Shown here: in pieces, positions 29,015 through 38,215 of the stretch
Layout: each line of letters begins with the position of its first letter
Numbering within the stretch: the stretch's first letter is position 1
IMG/VR virus record: IMGVR_UViG_3300010430_004805
Location: 1 to 39,884 of that record
Length of the DNA stretch: 39,884 nucleotides
From: a virus
Reading direction: 5' to 3' (one strand)
Program-made: the position numbers and the translations under genes
The notes under the pieces: model-generated
What the model saw: the letters and a program-made list of their open reading frames with translations, nothing else
The model's database searches: none
What the model was told of the DNA's origin: nothing

Positions 29015-30946
29015 ATGACCGACATGAAAGCCTTGGTGGTTGTCGATCTGGACGGCAATCTTCCGCGCGAGGCCCAGCGCTTCGACCGCGCCTTCGGCCG
29101 GATGGCCCAGGGCAGCCGGTCCCATGCCGCCGTCCTGCGCGCGGCCGGCGTCAAGGCCGGTGATGCGATCGACCGGATCGGCAACCGCTGGGTCGCGCTC
29201 GCGGCCGGCGCCGGCGCGGCGGGCACGCTGCGGTACCTCGGCAATCTCGACCAGCGTCTTCGCGCCCTGGGCGTCCAGGCAAACGCACCGGTCGAGCGGA
29301 TCGAGGCGCTGAAGGACCGGATCTTCGAGGTCGCCAACGCGCCGGACATCCGCGTCGATCCCGCCCAGCTGCTGGACGCCGTCGACAAGATCGTCGAGAA
29401 GACCGGCAACCTCGATCTCGCCGAAGCCAACCTCGAAAACATCGGCCTCGCCATGCGCGCGGCCAGCGCCGAAGGCGTCAATGTCGGCGCGATGATCGCC
29501 GACCTGGACGAGAAGTTCCGGATCGACGGTCCCGAACAGATGCGCGCGACCCTGGACGCGCTGGTCAACCAGGGCAAGGAAGGCGCCTTCACGCTGCAGA
29601 ACCTGGCGACGCAGGGTGAGCGGGTGACGGCCGCCTATGGTCAGTTCGGCCGCACGGGTCCGCAGGCCGCGCGGGAAATGGGCGCCGCCCTGCAGCTGAT
29701 CCGCAAGGGGACCGGCTCCGCCGAACAGGCCGCAACCGCTCTGGAAGCGGTCGTCCGGACACTCAACGACGCGCAGAAATCGAAGATGCTGACCGGCGCC
29801 GGCATCAAGCTGATCGACCCGGCCGACCCGAACCGAATGCGATCCATCCTGTCGATCATGGAAGACATCATCCGCGCAACCAATGGCGATGTGCGCAAGA
29901 TCAGCAGCGTCTTCGATGCCGAGGCCATGCGCGCCTTCTCGGCCGCGATCGTGGAATTCAAGCAGACCGGCGGGCTCGCATCGATCGACACTTACATGAG
30001 TGTCAATTCGGACGGCGTGTCCCTGCTGGGCGATGCGAAGCGCAATGCCGAAGGCTTCACCGCCGCCGTACAGTCGTTGCGAAACTCGGCCCAGGCCTAT
30101 GCGGAAACGAACCTGGCCGGGACCGTCCAGGATCTCGCCAGCGCCATCGATCAGCTGGACCCGTCGACCGTGAACGCGGTCATGGACGCCATCGCCAAGG
30201 GCGCGCTCGCGGCGGCGGGCCTTTTCGCCGTGACGAAGGCCGTGCGCGGTGTACGCGCGGTGCTGGGCGGCGTCCGTGCTTTGCGTGGGGCGGGTGCCGG
30301 CGCGGCTGCGGCGGGCGCAGTTGCGGCGGGCGCCATGCCGGTGATCGTTACCAATTGGCCGGCCGGTTTCGGCGCCGGCCAGGCCTTCCGCGGCGGCGGC
30401 CGGAGCCGGCGCGGCGCAAAGGCCGGCGCGGGGCGCGCGCTTGCCACGCTGGCCGACAATGCCGCCGGCCGCGGTTTCGATATGGCCAAGGTTCCGGCCG
30501 CGGTCGCCGGGAAGCCCGGCTTCCTGGCGAGACTCATGGGCGGCGGTTTCACGAAAGGGTCCGGCTTCCTCGCCAAGCTGTTCCGCGGCGGGAAGTCGAT
30601 CGCGGGCAAGGTCGCGTTGCCCCTGACCGCCGCCCTCTCGGCCGTCGATATCGGTATGGCCTTGGCGGAGGGCGACTACGAGGGCGCGGCCGGCGCCGGC
30701 GGCGCCTTGGGCGGCGCGCTGGCCGGCGGCGCCTTGGGCGCCACAGTGGGCAGCGTCGTGCCCGGTGTCGGCACGGCGGTCGGTGGCATCGCCGGCAGCG
30801 TTATCGGCGGTATCGGCGGCGAGAGCGCGGTGCGCAGCCTGTTCCGCCTTCTGGTCGGCGTCGATCCCGAGAATGGGCAAGTGACCGTGCGGACGGTCGG
30901 CAATCCGGACAATATCGAATTCGATCCCGGGGCGGTGTCGCCGTGA
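29015..30946 (+). CDS. Tail tape measure protein (Mu gp42-like)
   Basis: A 643-residue protein with long helical stretches (AEANLENIGLAMRAASAEGV, QAAREMGAALQLIRKGTGSA, AQSARN-type repeats) typical of tape measures. Two hydrophobic Gly/Ala-rich zones lie near 390-450 and 540-610 (GGALGGALAGGALGATVGSV), the latter a glycine zipper that could insert in the inner membrane on injection. Its length sets tail length. GGAGCC precedes the ATG, and the end overlaps the next GTG. Confidence 0.92.
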   Translation: MTDMKALVVVDLDGNLPREAQRFDRAFGRMAQGSRSHAAVLRAAGVKAGDAIDRIGNRWVALAAGAGAAGTLRYLGNLDQRLRALGVQANAPVERIEALKDRIFEVANAPDIRVDPAQLLDAVDKIVEKTGNLDLAEANLENIGLAMRAASAEGVNVGAMIADLDEKFRIDGPEQMRATLDALVNQGKEGAFTLQNLATQGERVTAAYGQFGRTGPQAAREMGAALQLIRKGTGSAEQAATALEAVVRTLNDAQKSKMLTGAGIKLIDPADPNRMRSILSIMEDIIRATNGDVRKISSVFDAEAMRAFSAAIVEFKQTGGLASIDTYMSVNSDGVSLLGDAKRNAEGFTAAVQSLRNSAQAYAETNLAGTVQDLASAIDQLDPSTVNAVMDAIAKGALAAAGLFAVTKAVRGVRAVLGGVRALRGAGAGAAAAGAVAAGAMPVIVTNWPAGFGAGQAFRGGGRSRRGAKAGAGRALATLADNAAGRGFDMAKVPAAVAGKPGFLARLMGGGFTKGSGFLAKLFRGGKSIAGKVALPLTAALSAVDIGMALAEGDYEGAAGAGGALGGALAGGALGATVGSVVPGVGTAVGGIAGSVIGGIGGESAVRSLFRLLVGVDPENGQVTVRTVGNPDNIEFDPGAVSP

Positions 30947-32178
30947 GTTTCGAGAACTACCGCCAGGGCAGCCTCGATGGCGTCCCCTTCGAATGCGTCT
31001 CGCGCGGATCGCGCGGCGGCCGCCGTGTCGACGTGGGCGAGATCCCGTTCGGCGAAACCTGGACGACGCGCGACATGGGCAAGCGTGCGCGCCGGTTCCA
31101 GTTCGACGCCTTCATCTTCGGCAAGGACTGGCTTACCCGCGCCGCCCAGCTGGAGGAAGCGCTCGAGCGGGGCGGTGTCGTGCGCCTCGTTCATCCGACA
31201 CGCGGCGAGCTGGATGTCCTGATCGAGGAATGGTCGGAACGCGAGGACGAAAACGAAGCGCTGGATGAGCGGTCCTACCGGATCGAATGTGTCCTGAGCC
31301 GCGACGTTGAACTGCCGGCGGCCGAGATCCATCACCGCAGCGCCGTGTCGGACGCCGCGGCGGCCGTGCCCGAACCCGTCGCCGCCGCCTTCGTTTCGGA
31401 TTGGGTTCCGCCCGATGGGGAGCAGATCAACATCGTCTCGGACGCCGTAGAGACGGACGCGATCGGCAGCCTGGACGCCTTCGCCGCCGAGTTGCGCGAT
31501 CTGGCCCAGGTGCCCAATCCGCTGGCCGGCGCCGCCGACGCGCTGGCCGCGATCAACGAGCTTAGCGCCAACGCAACCGCCTTGATCCGCGCGCCGGCGG
31601 ATCTCGCCTTTTCCTTCGTCTCGATCGTTTCCGGCATCCGCTCCGCCGTCCTGGCGCCGTTTCAGGCCCTGCTGCGCCTGGCGCGGTTTTCCATCGGGCT
31701 GCCGGATCTCGATCTTGGTTTCTCCCTCGGCCAGGCGGGCGACGCCATCGCCGTGAACCGCTCGGCGCTCGGCCAGCTGGTCGCCGCGAACGCCCTGGCG
31801 CAGGCGGCCGACGCCGCCCTGGATCAAAGCTTCCCGACCTTCGACGACGCGATCGCCGCACGCCGCGATCTGGCCGACACGATCGCAACGGTGGAACGGA
31901 CCGCGCTGGTCTCGCGCCGGCGGGACGTGGCGATCGCCCTGCAGCAGCTGCGCGCGGTCAGCTGGACCGGGCTCGGCGACGTCGCGGTCAGCCTTCCGCG
32001 CCTGACCGATGCAAGCGCCAACGGGCGCCTGTCCGCCCGCGCCTTGAGCTGGCGCATCCGCGGGGACATCGATGCCGCCGACGATATCGTCGCCCGCAAC
32101 CGCCTCGATCATCCGGCCATGCTGCCGCCGAACCGCGACCTGAAGGTCGTCACCGGAGGATCCGATGGCCGCTCTTGA
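30943..32178 (+). CDS. N: DNA circularisation protein N (Mu gp43-like)
   Basis: A 411-residue protein from GTG 30943. The N-terminal DNA_circ_N domain is clear: GSLDGVPFECVSRGSRGGRR, VDVGEIPFGETWTTRDMGKR, RRFQFDAFIFGKDW, GGVVRLVHPTRGELDVLIEE. A long helical C-terminal part follows. In Mu, N is a virion tail-hub component; the circularisation name comes from P22/Mu-related studies. It overlaps the P gene by 14 bp. Confidence 0.92.
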   Translation: MSFENYRQGSLDGVPFECVSRGSRGGRRVDVGEIPFGETWTTRDMGKRARRFQFDAFIFGKDWLTRAAQLEEALERGGVVRLVHPTRGELDVLIEEWSEREDENEALDERSYRIECVLSRDVELPAAEIHHRSAVSDAAAAVPEPVAAAFVSDWVPPDGEQINIVSDAVETDAIGSLDAFAAELRDLAQVPNPLAGAADALAAINELSANATALIRAPADLAFSFVSIVSGIRSAVLAPFQALLRLARFSIGLPDLDLGFSLGQAGDAIAVNRSALGQLVAANALAQAADAALDQSFPTFDDAIAARRDLADTIATVERTALVSRRRDVAIALQQLRAVSWTGLGDVAVSLPRLTDASANGRLSARALSWRIRGDIDAADDIVARNRLDHPAMLPPNRDLKVVTGGSDGRS

Positions 32179-33208
32179 ACTGATCGTGGAAGGTCACAGC
32201 TGGACCCGCTTCCGCGCCGCCAAGGTGGTGAAGCGCATCGGCTCGGCCGCCGGCGGTTTCGACCTGACGCTGGACGACCGCTGGGAACCCGGCGCACCGC
32301 ATCTGCCGTTCCGCGGCCATGCGCCCGTCACGGTGAAGGTCGCCGGCGAGACCGTGATCACGGGCCTGATGGACCGCGTCGAGCCGGAATACGACAAGGA
32401 TGGGTACAAGGTCCGGGTCACCGGCCGCGACCGTTCCGGCCAGCTGGTCGACTGCAGCGCGCCGGTCAAGCCGGGCGAATGGATCGACGCGACGCTGGAT
32501 GCGATCGCCCGCGAACTGGCCGCGCCATTCGGCGTTACGGTTAGGGTCGAGACGGATCTCGGCGCGCCCTTCAAGAAGTTCACGATAAAGACCGGCGAAA
32601 CGGTCATGGCCGCCCTCTCGCGCGCCTGCCGGCACCGGGGCGTGCTGCTGATGCCGGACGGGCTGGGCAACATCCTGTTGACCACCGCCGGCGCCGGCGG
32701 CCGCGCGGAGCGTCTGGTCGGCGGCGTCAACATCTTCGCCGCCAAGGGCGTTTTCGACGAGTCCCAGCGCTTTTCCTCCTACACGGTCATGGGCCAGGAC
32801 GACGCGGTGGGCTGGGCCGATGTCAGCGCCCATGCCTCGGTGCAGGGCGTCGCGACCGACCCGGCGGTCAGGCTGCACCGGCCCTGGATCGACGTCGCAG
32901 AGGTGAAGGGCAACGCGGACGATCTGACCCGCACCGCGCGGACGCAGGCCGCGATCGCCGCCGGCCGGGCGCGCCAGGCCGAGATCACCGTCAAGTCCTG
33001 GACGCAGAGCGACGGCCGCACATGGTGGCCGAACCGGACCGCCTATGTCGACGACGGCTATCTGCGCCTGGCCGAGGATCTGCTGATCGAGGGCGTCTCG
33101 CTCGAGGTGGAAGGCGACCGGGAAACCGCGACCCTGACCGTCGTTCATCCGGACGCCTGGCGGATCGCCGTCCTGCCGGAACGGGAAAGCGAGGGGCTGG
33201 GATGGTAG
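32165..33208 (+). CDS. P: Baseplate hub protein (Mu P/gp44-like)
   Basis: A 347-residue protein with GGAGGA just upstream of the ATG. The N-terminal hub fold is ALELIVEGHSWTRFRAAKVV, FDLTLDDRW, then VAGETVITGLMDRVEPEYD and VRVTGRDRSGQLVDCSAP. The middle and end (VMGQDDAVGWADV, HRPWIDVAEVKGN, AYVDDGYLRLAEDLLIEGVS) match late-control D/gpP-type hubs. It holds the spike at the tail tip. Confidence 0.93.
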   Translation: MAALELIVEGHSWTRFRAAKVVKRIGSAAGGFDLTLDDRWEPGAPHLPFRGHAPVTVKVAGETVITGLMDRVEPEYDKDGYKVRVTGRDRSGQLVDCSAPVKPGEWIDATLDAIARELAAPFGVTVRVETDLGAPFKKFTIKTGETVMAALSRACRHRGVLLMPDGLGNILLTTAGAGGRAERLVGGVNIFAAKGVFDESQRFSSYTVMGQDDAVGWADVSAHASVQGVATDPAVRLHRPWIDVAEVKGNADDLTRTARTQAAIAAGRARQAEITVKSWTQSDGRTWWPNRTAYVDDGYLRLAEDLLIEGVSLEVEGDRETATLTVVHPDAWRIAVLPERESEGLGW

Positions 33209-33819
33209 CCGTCGCCGATATCCTCCGGCATGCGATCCGCCCGCTGGCGAACGCGCTGCGCAGCATCGCCGGCCGCGCCAAGGTCATGCGCGTCGAACCC
33301 GCGAAGGCCGGCCGCATTCAGCGCGTCCAGGTTCTGGGCCGGGCCGGGGCCGCGCGCGGCAAGGTGGATCATTTCGAACCCTACGGCCTGGCCGCGCATC
33401 CCCTGCCCGGCGCGGAAGCGGCCATGATCGCCAATGCCGGCGACGACACCGACCAATACGCCTATGTCATCGGCGACCCGCGCCACCATCCCCTGGATCT
33501 GCAGCCGGGCGAGGTGGTGGTCTATTCCGCCCACGGCCAGATCCTTCACCTGAAGCAGGGCGGCCACACCGACATCCTGGCGCCGGGGGACATCACGCTG
33601 CGCGGCGCCAATGTGACGATCGAGGCGGAGCAGGATCTTCGCCTGCGCGGCGACCGCGTGCTGCGCTATGCCGAGACCGAGGACCGCGAGGACGTCGCCG
33701 GCTATGCCCGCGGCCTGCGCCACGACGGCGGCGCCGACTGGACCTTCCGCAACTGGACGGACGGCGCCCTGCCGGCCACGGAAACCTACGCGATCGAACC
33801 GCCGGAAGTGGATGACTGA
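33202..33819 (+). CDS. Baseplate spike protein (Mu gp45-like)
   Basis: A 205-residue protein: MRVEPAKAGRIQRVQVLGRA and DHFEPYGLAAHPLPGAEAAM are the Mu gp45 OB domain. C-terminal beta-stranded repeats (HGQILHLKQGGHTDILAPGD, ITLRGANVTIEAEQDLRLRG) form the membrane-piercing spike. It ends with a Glu/Asp-rich stretch. The start is the ATG 33202, 4 bp inside the P gene end. Confidence 0.92.
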   Translation: MVAVADILRHAIRPLANALRSIAGRAKVMRVEPAKAGRIQRVQVLGRAGAARGKVDHFEPYGLAAHPLPGAEAAMIANAGDDTDQYAYVIGDPRHHPLDLQPGEVVVYSAHGQILHLKQGGHTDILAPGDITLRGANVTIEAEQDLRLRGDRVLRYAETEDREDVAGYARGLRHDGGADWTFRNWTDGALPATETYAIEPPEVDD

Positions 33820-34292
33820 TGGATCTGCTCCTGGTCTTTCCACCCGATGACGGCCTGCCCGACCTGCAATTCGCCGGCGGCGATCTCGCGGTCGGCGACG
33901 GGCTGCTGGAGGCGATCTGGCTCAGCCTCTTCACCGATGCGCGCGCGCCCGACCATGTCCGGATCGAGGGCGACGACCGCCGCGGCAACTGGCGCGACGC
34001 CGTGGCCGTGCGGCCGATGGGCTCGCTGCTCTGGACCCTCAACCGGGAAAAGCAGACCGAGGAGACCCGGCTGCGCGCCAAGCAGATCGTCGACCAGGCC
34101 GTCGCCTGGATGCCGTCCAGCGACGAACCGGCCGTGCGCGACGTCACCGCCGTGGCGACAAGGGTCTGGTACCCGCGCCGCGGGATCATGGGGATCGAGG
34201 TCATTCCGACCCGCGCCGGCGGCAGCCGCTCCACATTCGAATTCGAGCGCGGCCTGGTCGGCGGCCGGGCCCGCTTGATCGGCACGATTTAG
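33819..34292 (+). CDS. Baseplate wedge protein gp46 (GP46 family)
   Basis: A 157-residue protein matching Mu gp46: LQFAGGDLAVGDGLLEAIWL, SLFTDARA, VRPMGSLLWTLNREKQTEET and RAGGSRSTFEFE. It forms part of the baseplate wedge. It overlaps gp45 (TGATGG) and is followed after 11 bp by gp47. Confidence 0.92.
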   Translation: MDLLLVFPPDDGLPDLQFAGGDLAVGDGLLEAIWLSLFTDARAPDHVRIEGDDRRGNWRDAVAVRPMGSLLWTLNREKQTEETRLRAKQIVDQAVAWMPSSDEPAVRDVTAVATRVWYPRRGIMGIEVIPTRAGGSRSTFEFERGLVGGRARLIGTI

Positions 34293-34303
34293 GGAGGGGC
34301 GGG

Positions 34304-35422
34304 ATGGCCTGGCAGGACCGGACGATCGATCAAATCTACGCGGCGATGCGCCTTTCGATGGAGCAGCGCCTGCAGGCGGGCGGCCTGATGAAGCCGACGC
34401 AGTCGATCGCCGACAACACCTATCTCGGCGTTCAATTGATGGAGGTCGCGGCGCAGATCCACGACCTGCACGGCCATATCCGCTATCGCGGCCGCCAGCT
34501 GCATGCGGACACGGCCGAGCTGGACATGCTCGAGCGCCATGCCGGCGAGGTCGGCATCTTCCGCAAGCCCGCCACCGCCGGCGCGGGCGCGATCATCTTC
34601 ACGGGCGAGAACGGCGCCGAGATCCCGGCCGGAACCCGGCTGCAATCCGCCGCCGCGCCGGGCTTCGTCTTCAAGACCGAGGCGCTGGCCACGATCGCCG
34701 CCGGCGAGGCCACCGCGTCCGTCGCCGCCGCCAGCCCGGGCGCGCTGACCAACCTGCCGGCCGGTTCGACCGTCACCCTTGTCGTGCCGATTGCCGGCGT
34801 CGACCCTTCCGCGACCGTCACGGTGGACGGCATGAGCGGCGGCGTGGATGAGGAGACCGACGCCTCGCTGCTCGAACGCTATCTGTTCCGGAAGCGCAAC
34901 CCGCCGCGCGGCGGCAAGCCGTCCGACTACGTGGTCTGGATGCGCGGCGTGCCGGGCGTGGCGAAAGCCTGGGTGCCGCAGATCCCGGAACCGACCCGGG
35001 GCCATGTCACCGGCCGCTTCATCATAGACCCCGCGGCCGGCGGGCCGATCCCGACCGAGGCGCAGCGCCTGGCCGTCCAGACGCGCGTGGAAGGGCATGT
35101 CAACGAGGTGACCGGCCAATGGGAAGGCAAGCCCGCCGGCGTCGAGTTCCATGCGGTCATCGTCACGCCGTTGGAGATCGATTTCACCGTGAAGCTGGAC
35201 GATCCCTCGCCCGCCGTCATCGCCAATGCGGAAGCGGCCGTGCGGGCGCAGCTTTATCTGGACGCCGTTCCCGGCGGAACGATCCGGTATTCCCGCTTGA
35301 GCGACGCGGTCAGCAGCGTCCTGGGCGAGACCTTCCACAAGCTGGTCGCGCCGGCCGACGATATCGTGCTGGGCGCCAATGAATACCCGATCGTCGGGAC
35401 CTTCACCGGGGAGGTTTACTGA
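34304..35422 (+). CDS. Baseplate J-like protein (Mu gp47)
   Basis: A 372-residue protein with the baseplate J domain: DRTIDQIYAAMRLSMEQRLQ, FTGENGAEIPAGTRLQSAAA, PGALTNLPAGSTVTLVVPIA, YVVWMRGVPGVAKAWVPQIP and VTPLEIDFTVKLDDPS. It links the wedges to the hub. The stop overlaps gp48 (TGATGG). Confidence 0.94.
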   Translation: MAWQDRTIDQIYAAMRLSMEQRLQAGGLMKPTQSIADNTYLGVQLMEVAAQIHDLHGHIRYRGRQLHADTAELDMLERHAGEVGIFRKPATAGAGAIIFTGENGAEIPAGTRLQSAAAPGFVFKTEALATIAAGEATASVAAASPGALTNLPAGSTVTLVVPIAGVDPSATVTVDGMSGGVDEETDASLLERYLFRKRNPPRGGKPSDYVVWMRGVPGVAKAWVPQIPEPTRGHVTGRFIIDPAAGGPIPTEAQRLAVQTRVEGHVNEVTGQWEGKPAGVEFHAVIVTPLEIDFTVKLDDPSPAVIANAEAAVRAQLYLDAVPGGTIRYSRLSDAVSSVLGETFHKLVAPADDIVLGANEYPIVGTFTGEVY

Positions 35423-36027
35423 TGGCCCGGACGGCGCAGGACTATTTCGCGGCGATCCAGGCCGACCTTCCGACCGGCGACGCCTGGCCGCGCGACCGCG
35501 ACGGCGTGGCCGAGGCGTTCTGGCATGTCGTTGCCGAGCATCTGGCCCAGGTCGAGGAACGCGCCGACCAGCTGCAGAACGAGGCGGACCCCCGCACGAC
35601 CGTGGAAATGCTCGAGGACTGGGAACGCATCCTGGGCTTGCCCGATCCCTGCCTCGGTCCCGATCCGGACACGATCCGCCGGCGCGAGGCCGTCGTGATC
35701 AAGGAGACCGCGCAGGGCACGCTGAACCTGCAGGCTTACCAGGGGATCGCGGCCGACATGGGCTACGTGGCGACCTTCAAGGAATACCGCCCCTTCCGCT
35801 GCGGCCTGTCACGCTGCGGCGGCGAGCAGGGGCTGGGCGACGCCCAGATGGTCCACAAGCTGCGCGTGCTGGTGCAAGGCCCGCGGAAGATCCGTTTCCG
35901 CTGCGGCGTCGGGCAATGCGGCAAGGACCCGCTGACCAAGACGATCGGCGGCGAGGACCTGGTCTGCGTCCTGCGCCGGGAGCTGCCGGCCGACCTTCAG
36001 AAATTATTCGTTGTGGATGAGGAGTGA
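35422..36027 (+). CDS. Baseplate protein gp48 (YmfQ/DUF2313-like)
   Basis: A 201-residue protein with the YmfQ pattern: QDYFAAIQADLPTGDAWPRD, ADQLQNEADPRTTVEMLEDW, YQGIAADMGYVATFKEYRPF. Near the end are two copies of an F-R-C-G-x(3)-C-G motif (C127/C132 and C161/C166), where the family usually has F-R-x-G-x-S-R-x-G-D; the paired Cys may bind metal. It ends the Mu-conserved baseplate block; the tail-fibre genes follow. Confidence 0.9.
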   Translation: MARTAQDYFAAIQADLPTGDAWPRDRDGVAEAFWHVVAEHLAQVEERADQLQNEADPRTTVEMLEDWERILGLPDPCLGPDPDTIRRREAVVIKETAQGTLNLQAYQGIAADMGYVATFKEYRPFRCGLSRCGGEQGLGDAQMVHKLRVLVQGPRKIRFRCGVGQCGKDPLTKTIGGEDLVCVLRRELPADLQKLFVVDEE

Positions 36028-36031
36028 GACG

Positions 36032-36622
36032 ATGAAGTATCAAGCGCCCTTCGGTGCGGCCGATCCCGACGACGGTTACGTCGACGACAATCCCGCTCTG
36101 GATATCGACGGCTCGATCCCGCCGGCCAAGGCGATCGAGCATCCGCAGCGCGAGCAGCACGCCCTGATCGTCGGCGCGGGCCTGGTGCCTGACGAGGCCG
36201 ACCTGACGCAGGTCCTGCAGTCCGTCCTTCGCATCGCGGCCGCCTATCAGCACATGACCTTCATGGCGGGTTGGGGCGTCGACGGCGCCGGCGAGGATCT
36301 GGCGGTCCAAATTTATGGCGCGCTGACCGCGCCGGTCGATATGTCGATCGCCGGCGTCTTGGGCAACATTCAGGCCGGGCCGGTCGGCGCCGACCTGATC
36401 TTCGACATCGAGGTCAACGGTGTCTCGATCTTCACCACCAAACCGGAAATCGCGGATGGGTTCACCGCGGTGACCGCGGGTGTCCTGACGAGCGACCCGA
36501 CCAACTTCTTCGTCTCGGCCGGTGACGAGATCGTCTTCAAGATCCTCCAGGTCGGATCGACGACGGCGGGTCAGCGTCTGACGCTCACCATAGTCGCCGG
36601 CCTGCCGGAGGTGCCGGCCTGA
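36032..36622 (+). CDS. Tail fibre N-terminal adaptor-type protein
   Basis: A 196-residue protein; ATG 36032 follows GAGGAGTGAG. The N-terminus (ALDIDGSIPPAKAIEHPQRE, VGAGLVPDEADLTQVLQSVL) resembles the baseplate-attachment segment of Mu-type tail fibres. The second half is a beta-rich domain (AVQIYGALTAPVDMSIAGVL, TFEIEVNG-like strands). It is much shorter than Mu fibre S, so the fibre is probably built from several proteins encoded here. Confidence 0.65.
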   Translation: MKYQAPFGAADPDDGYVDDNPALDIDGSIPPAKAIEHPQREQHALIVGAGLVPDEADLTQVLQSVLRIAAAYQHMTFMAGWGVDGAGEDLAVQIYGALTAPVDMSIAGVLGNIQAGPVGADLIFDIEVNGVSIFTTKPEIADGFTAVTAGVLTSDPTNFFVSAGDEIVFKILQVGSTTAGQRLTLTIVAGLPEVPA

Positions 36623-37155
36623 TGTTGATGCCTCAGCATATCAGCGTCGGCCGGGCGGGCGCTTCCTGCTTCGCGGCGGTCATCGGCGATATCACCAATC
36701 TCGGTATCGGCGCGGCGATAAAGAGCGGGTTCGGGTCGCCACACGTCGCCGAAAACGCCTTTGACGACAACGCCGCCACCGTTTGGCAGTCCGAGACACC
36801 TAAATCGACCGCCAGCTTCATCGGCTGGAACTGGTCGGCGGCGCCCGACACATGCCGGGCCATCGTCCGCCGCGTCGGCCTGCAGCAGTTCAAGAACGCC
36901 ACCAACGGCACCTATGTGGCGACGACGGCTGTCTTGGAAGTTTCCGACAACCTGACGGACTGGACGATTGTGCACACCTTCAACCCTGTCGACGTCGCCG
37001 GCGACACGACCGGGCCGTTGGAATCCTTTGATGTCCCAACGCCGGTCCTGGCCGCCGCCGCGCGCATCCGCGGGACAGTGTTCAGCGGCGGTGGCGGCAG
37101 CCTACCCATAAACGTCTGGAACGTCGCCGAGGTCCAGTTCATCGAAAACACGTAA
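36622..37155 (+). CDS. Discoidin-like (F5/8 type C) receptor-binding protein
   Basis: A 177-residue protein. AFDDNAATVWQSETPKSTA, SFIGWNWSAAPDTCRAIVRR, VLEVSDNLTDWTIVHTFNP and VWNVAEVQFIEN give the start, core and end of an F5/8 type C jelly-roll domain, which usually binds carbohydrate. It overlaps the previous gene by TGATG. It probably contacts surface glycans of the host cell. Confidence 0.75.
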   Translation: MLMPQHISVGRAGASCFAAVIGDITNLGIGAAIKSGFGSPHVAENAFDDNAATVWQSETPKSTASFIGWNWSAAPDTCRAIVRRVGLQQFKNATNGTYVATTAVLEVSDNLTDWTIVHTFNPVDVAGDTTGPLESFDVPTPVLAAAARIRGTVFSGGGGSLPINVWNVAEVQFIENT

Positions 37156-37173
37156 GCTGAGGAGGAGGGCACG

Positions 37174-37818
37174 ATGCCGCTCTACATGAAGAAATCCGCC
37201 GACGGCCTCACGGTCGAAGGTGTTCCGCAGGCCCGCCCGATACGGGTCGACGCGGTGATCGACGGCGATACCTACCGCGCCACGGCCTGTGCCGGCTGGT
37301 CGGACGCGGCGCTCGAGGCATATGCGGGCTGGATCGCCGTCGACCCGGCATCGCCTTACGACCCGGCCGTTCACAACGCCACCGGCGGCGGCGCGATCTC
37401 CGGCGGCGGCCTGGCGCTTCCCGCACATGCGGACCGGTCGCTTGAAACCATCAAGGCGGAGGCTCTCGCCAAGGTCGACGCCGAGGCGGAAACGGCCCGG
37501 CTGCAATTTATATCCGGCGGCGCCGGCATGGCGCTGGTCTATGAGCGCAAGCGGGACGAGGCCGAGGCATACCTCGCCGCCGTGACGCCCGATCCCGCCG
37601 ACTACCCGCTGCTCAAGGCCCGCGCCGAACGCCTTGACCCGATCACCCCCGACTATGCCGCCGTCGCCGCCGATTGGAACGCGCGGGCGGCCGCCTGGGT
37701 GACCGCCGCCGCCGCGATCGAGGATCTGCGCGAGGGCGCGAAGGAAACGATCGCCGCCGCGGCCGACGCCGCCGCGGTCGAGGCCGCAACCGCAATCACC
37801 TGGCCGACGCCGGCCTGA
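37174..37818 (+). CDS. Tail fibre-associated protein, DUF4376-like
   Basis: A 214-residue protein. The second half is an Ala-rich helical region (EALAKVDAEAETARLQFISG, YERKRDEAEAYLAAVTPDPA, WVTAAAAIEDLREGAKETI), resembling DUF4376-type tail proteins and fibre chaperones. The N-terminal part is beta-like (RVDAVIDGDTYRATACAGW). Either a fibre assembly factor or a structural piece. GAGGAGGG precedes the ATG. Confidence 0.6.
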   Translation: MPLYMKKSADGLTVEGVPQARPIRVDAVIDGDTYRATACAGWSDAALEAYAGWIAVDPASPYDPAVHNATGGGAISGGGLALPAHADRSLETIKAEALAKVDAEAETARLQFISGGAGMALVYERKRDEAEAYLAAVTPDPADYPLLKARAERLDPITPDYAAVAADWNARAAAWVTAAAAIEDLREGAKETIAAAADAAAVEAATAITWPTPA

Positions 37819-37836
37819 AGGTAAGGAGATCACCCG

Positions 37837-38202
37837 ATGTACCTGCACCCCAACGTCTACGACAAAGGCCTCGAATGGCTGGTCGCCAACGCCGCGCGGA
37901 TCGACATCTGCTCGGCCGAGCCGGCGACCTATGCGCAGGCCGTGACAGACGCGAACCTGTCCGTCGGCTTTGACGCCGTCGCGGTCGGCGCACCAGCTGC
38001 CGCCGGCACTGGCCGCAAAGTGACTGTGTCAGCGGTTGCCGAAGGCACGGTGACTGAGACCGCTACAGCCACACATTGGGCAATCACCGATGGCCTCGGG
38101 ATCCTGATCGCCGCCGGCGCACTGGCCGCCGGCCAGGTCTTCACGGACGGTAACACCTGGTCGCTGGCCGCCTTCGACATCACCATGCCGGGCCTGGTTT
38201 AA
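37837..38202 (+). CDS. Hypothetical structural protein
   Basis: A 121-residue beta-rich protein: GLEWLVANAARIDICSAEPA, KVTVSAVAEGTVTETATATH, WAITDGLGILIAAGALAAGQ. Similar small proteins are common in alphaproteobacterial phage tail regions, without known function. AAGGAGATCACC precedes its ATG, a strong ribosome site. Confidence 0.7.
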   Translation: MYLHPNVYDKGLEWLVANAARIDICSAEPATYAQAVTDANLSVGFDAVAVGAPAAAGTGRKVTVSAVAEGTVTETATATHWAITDGLGILIAAGALAAGQVFTDGNTWSLAAFDITMPGLV

Positions 38203-38215
38203 AAGGGAGATAATT

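Noticed and set aside
28805-30880. A 691-codon leftward reading
   Set aside because: Antisense to the tape measure gene; low-complexity composition without family features.
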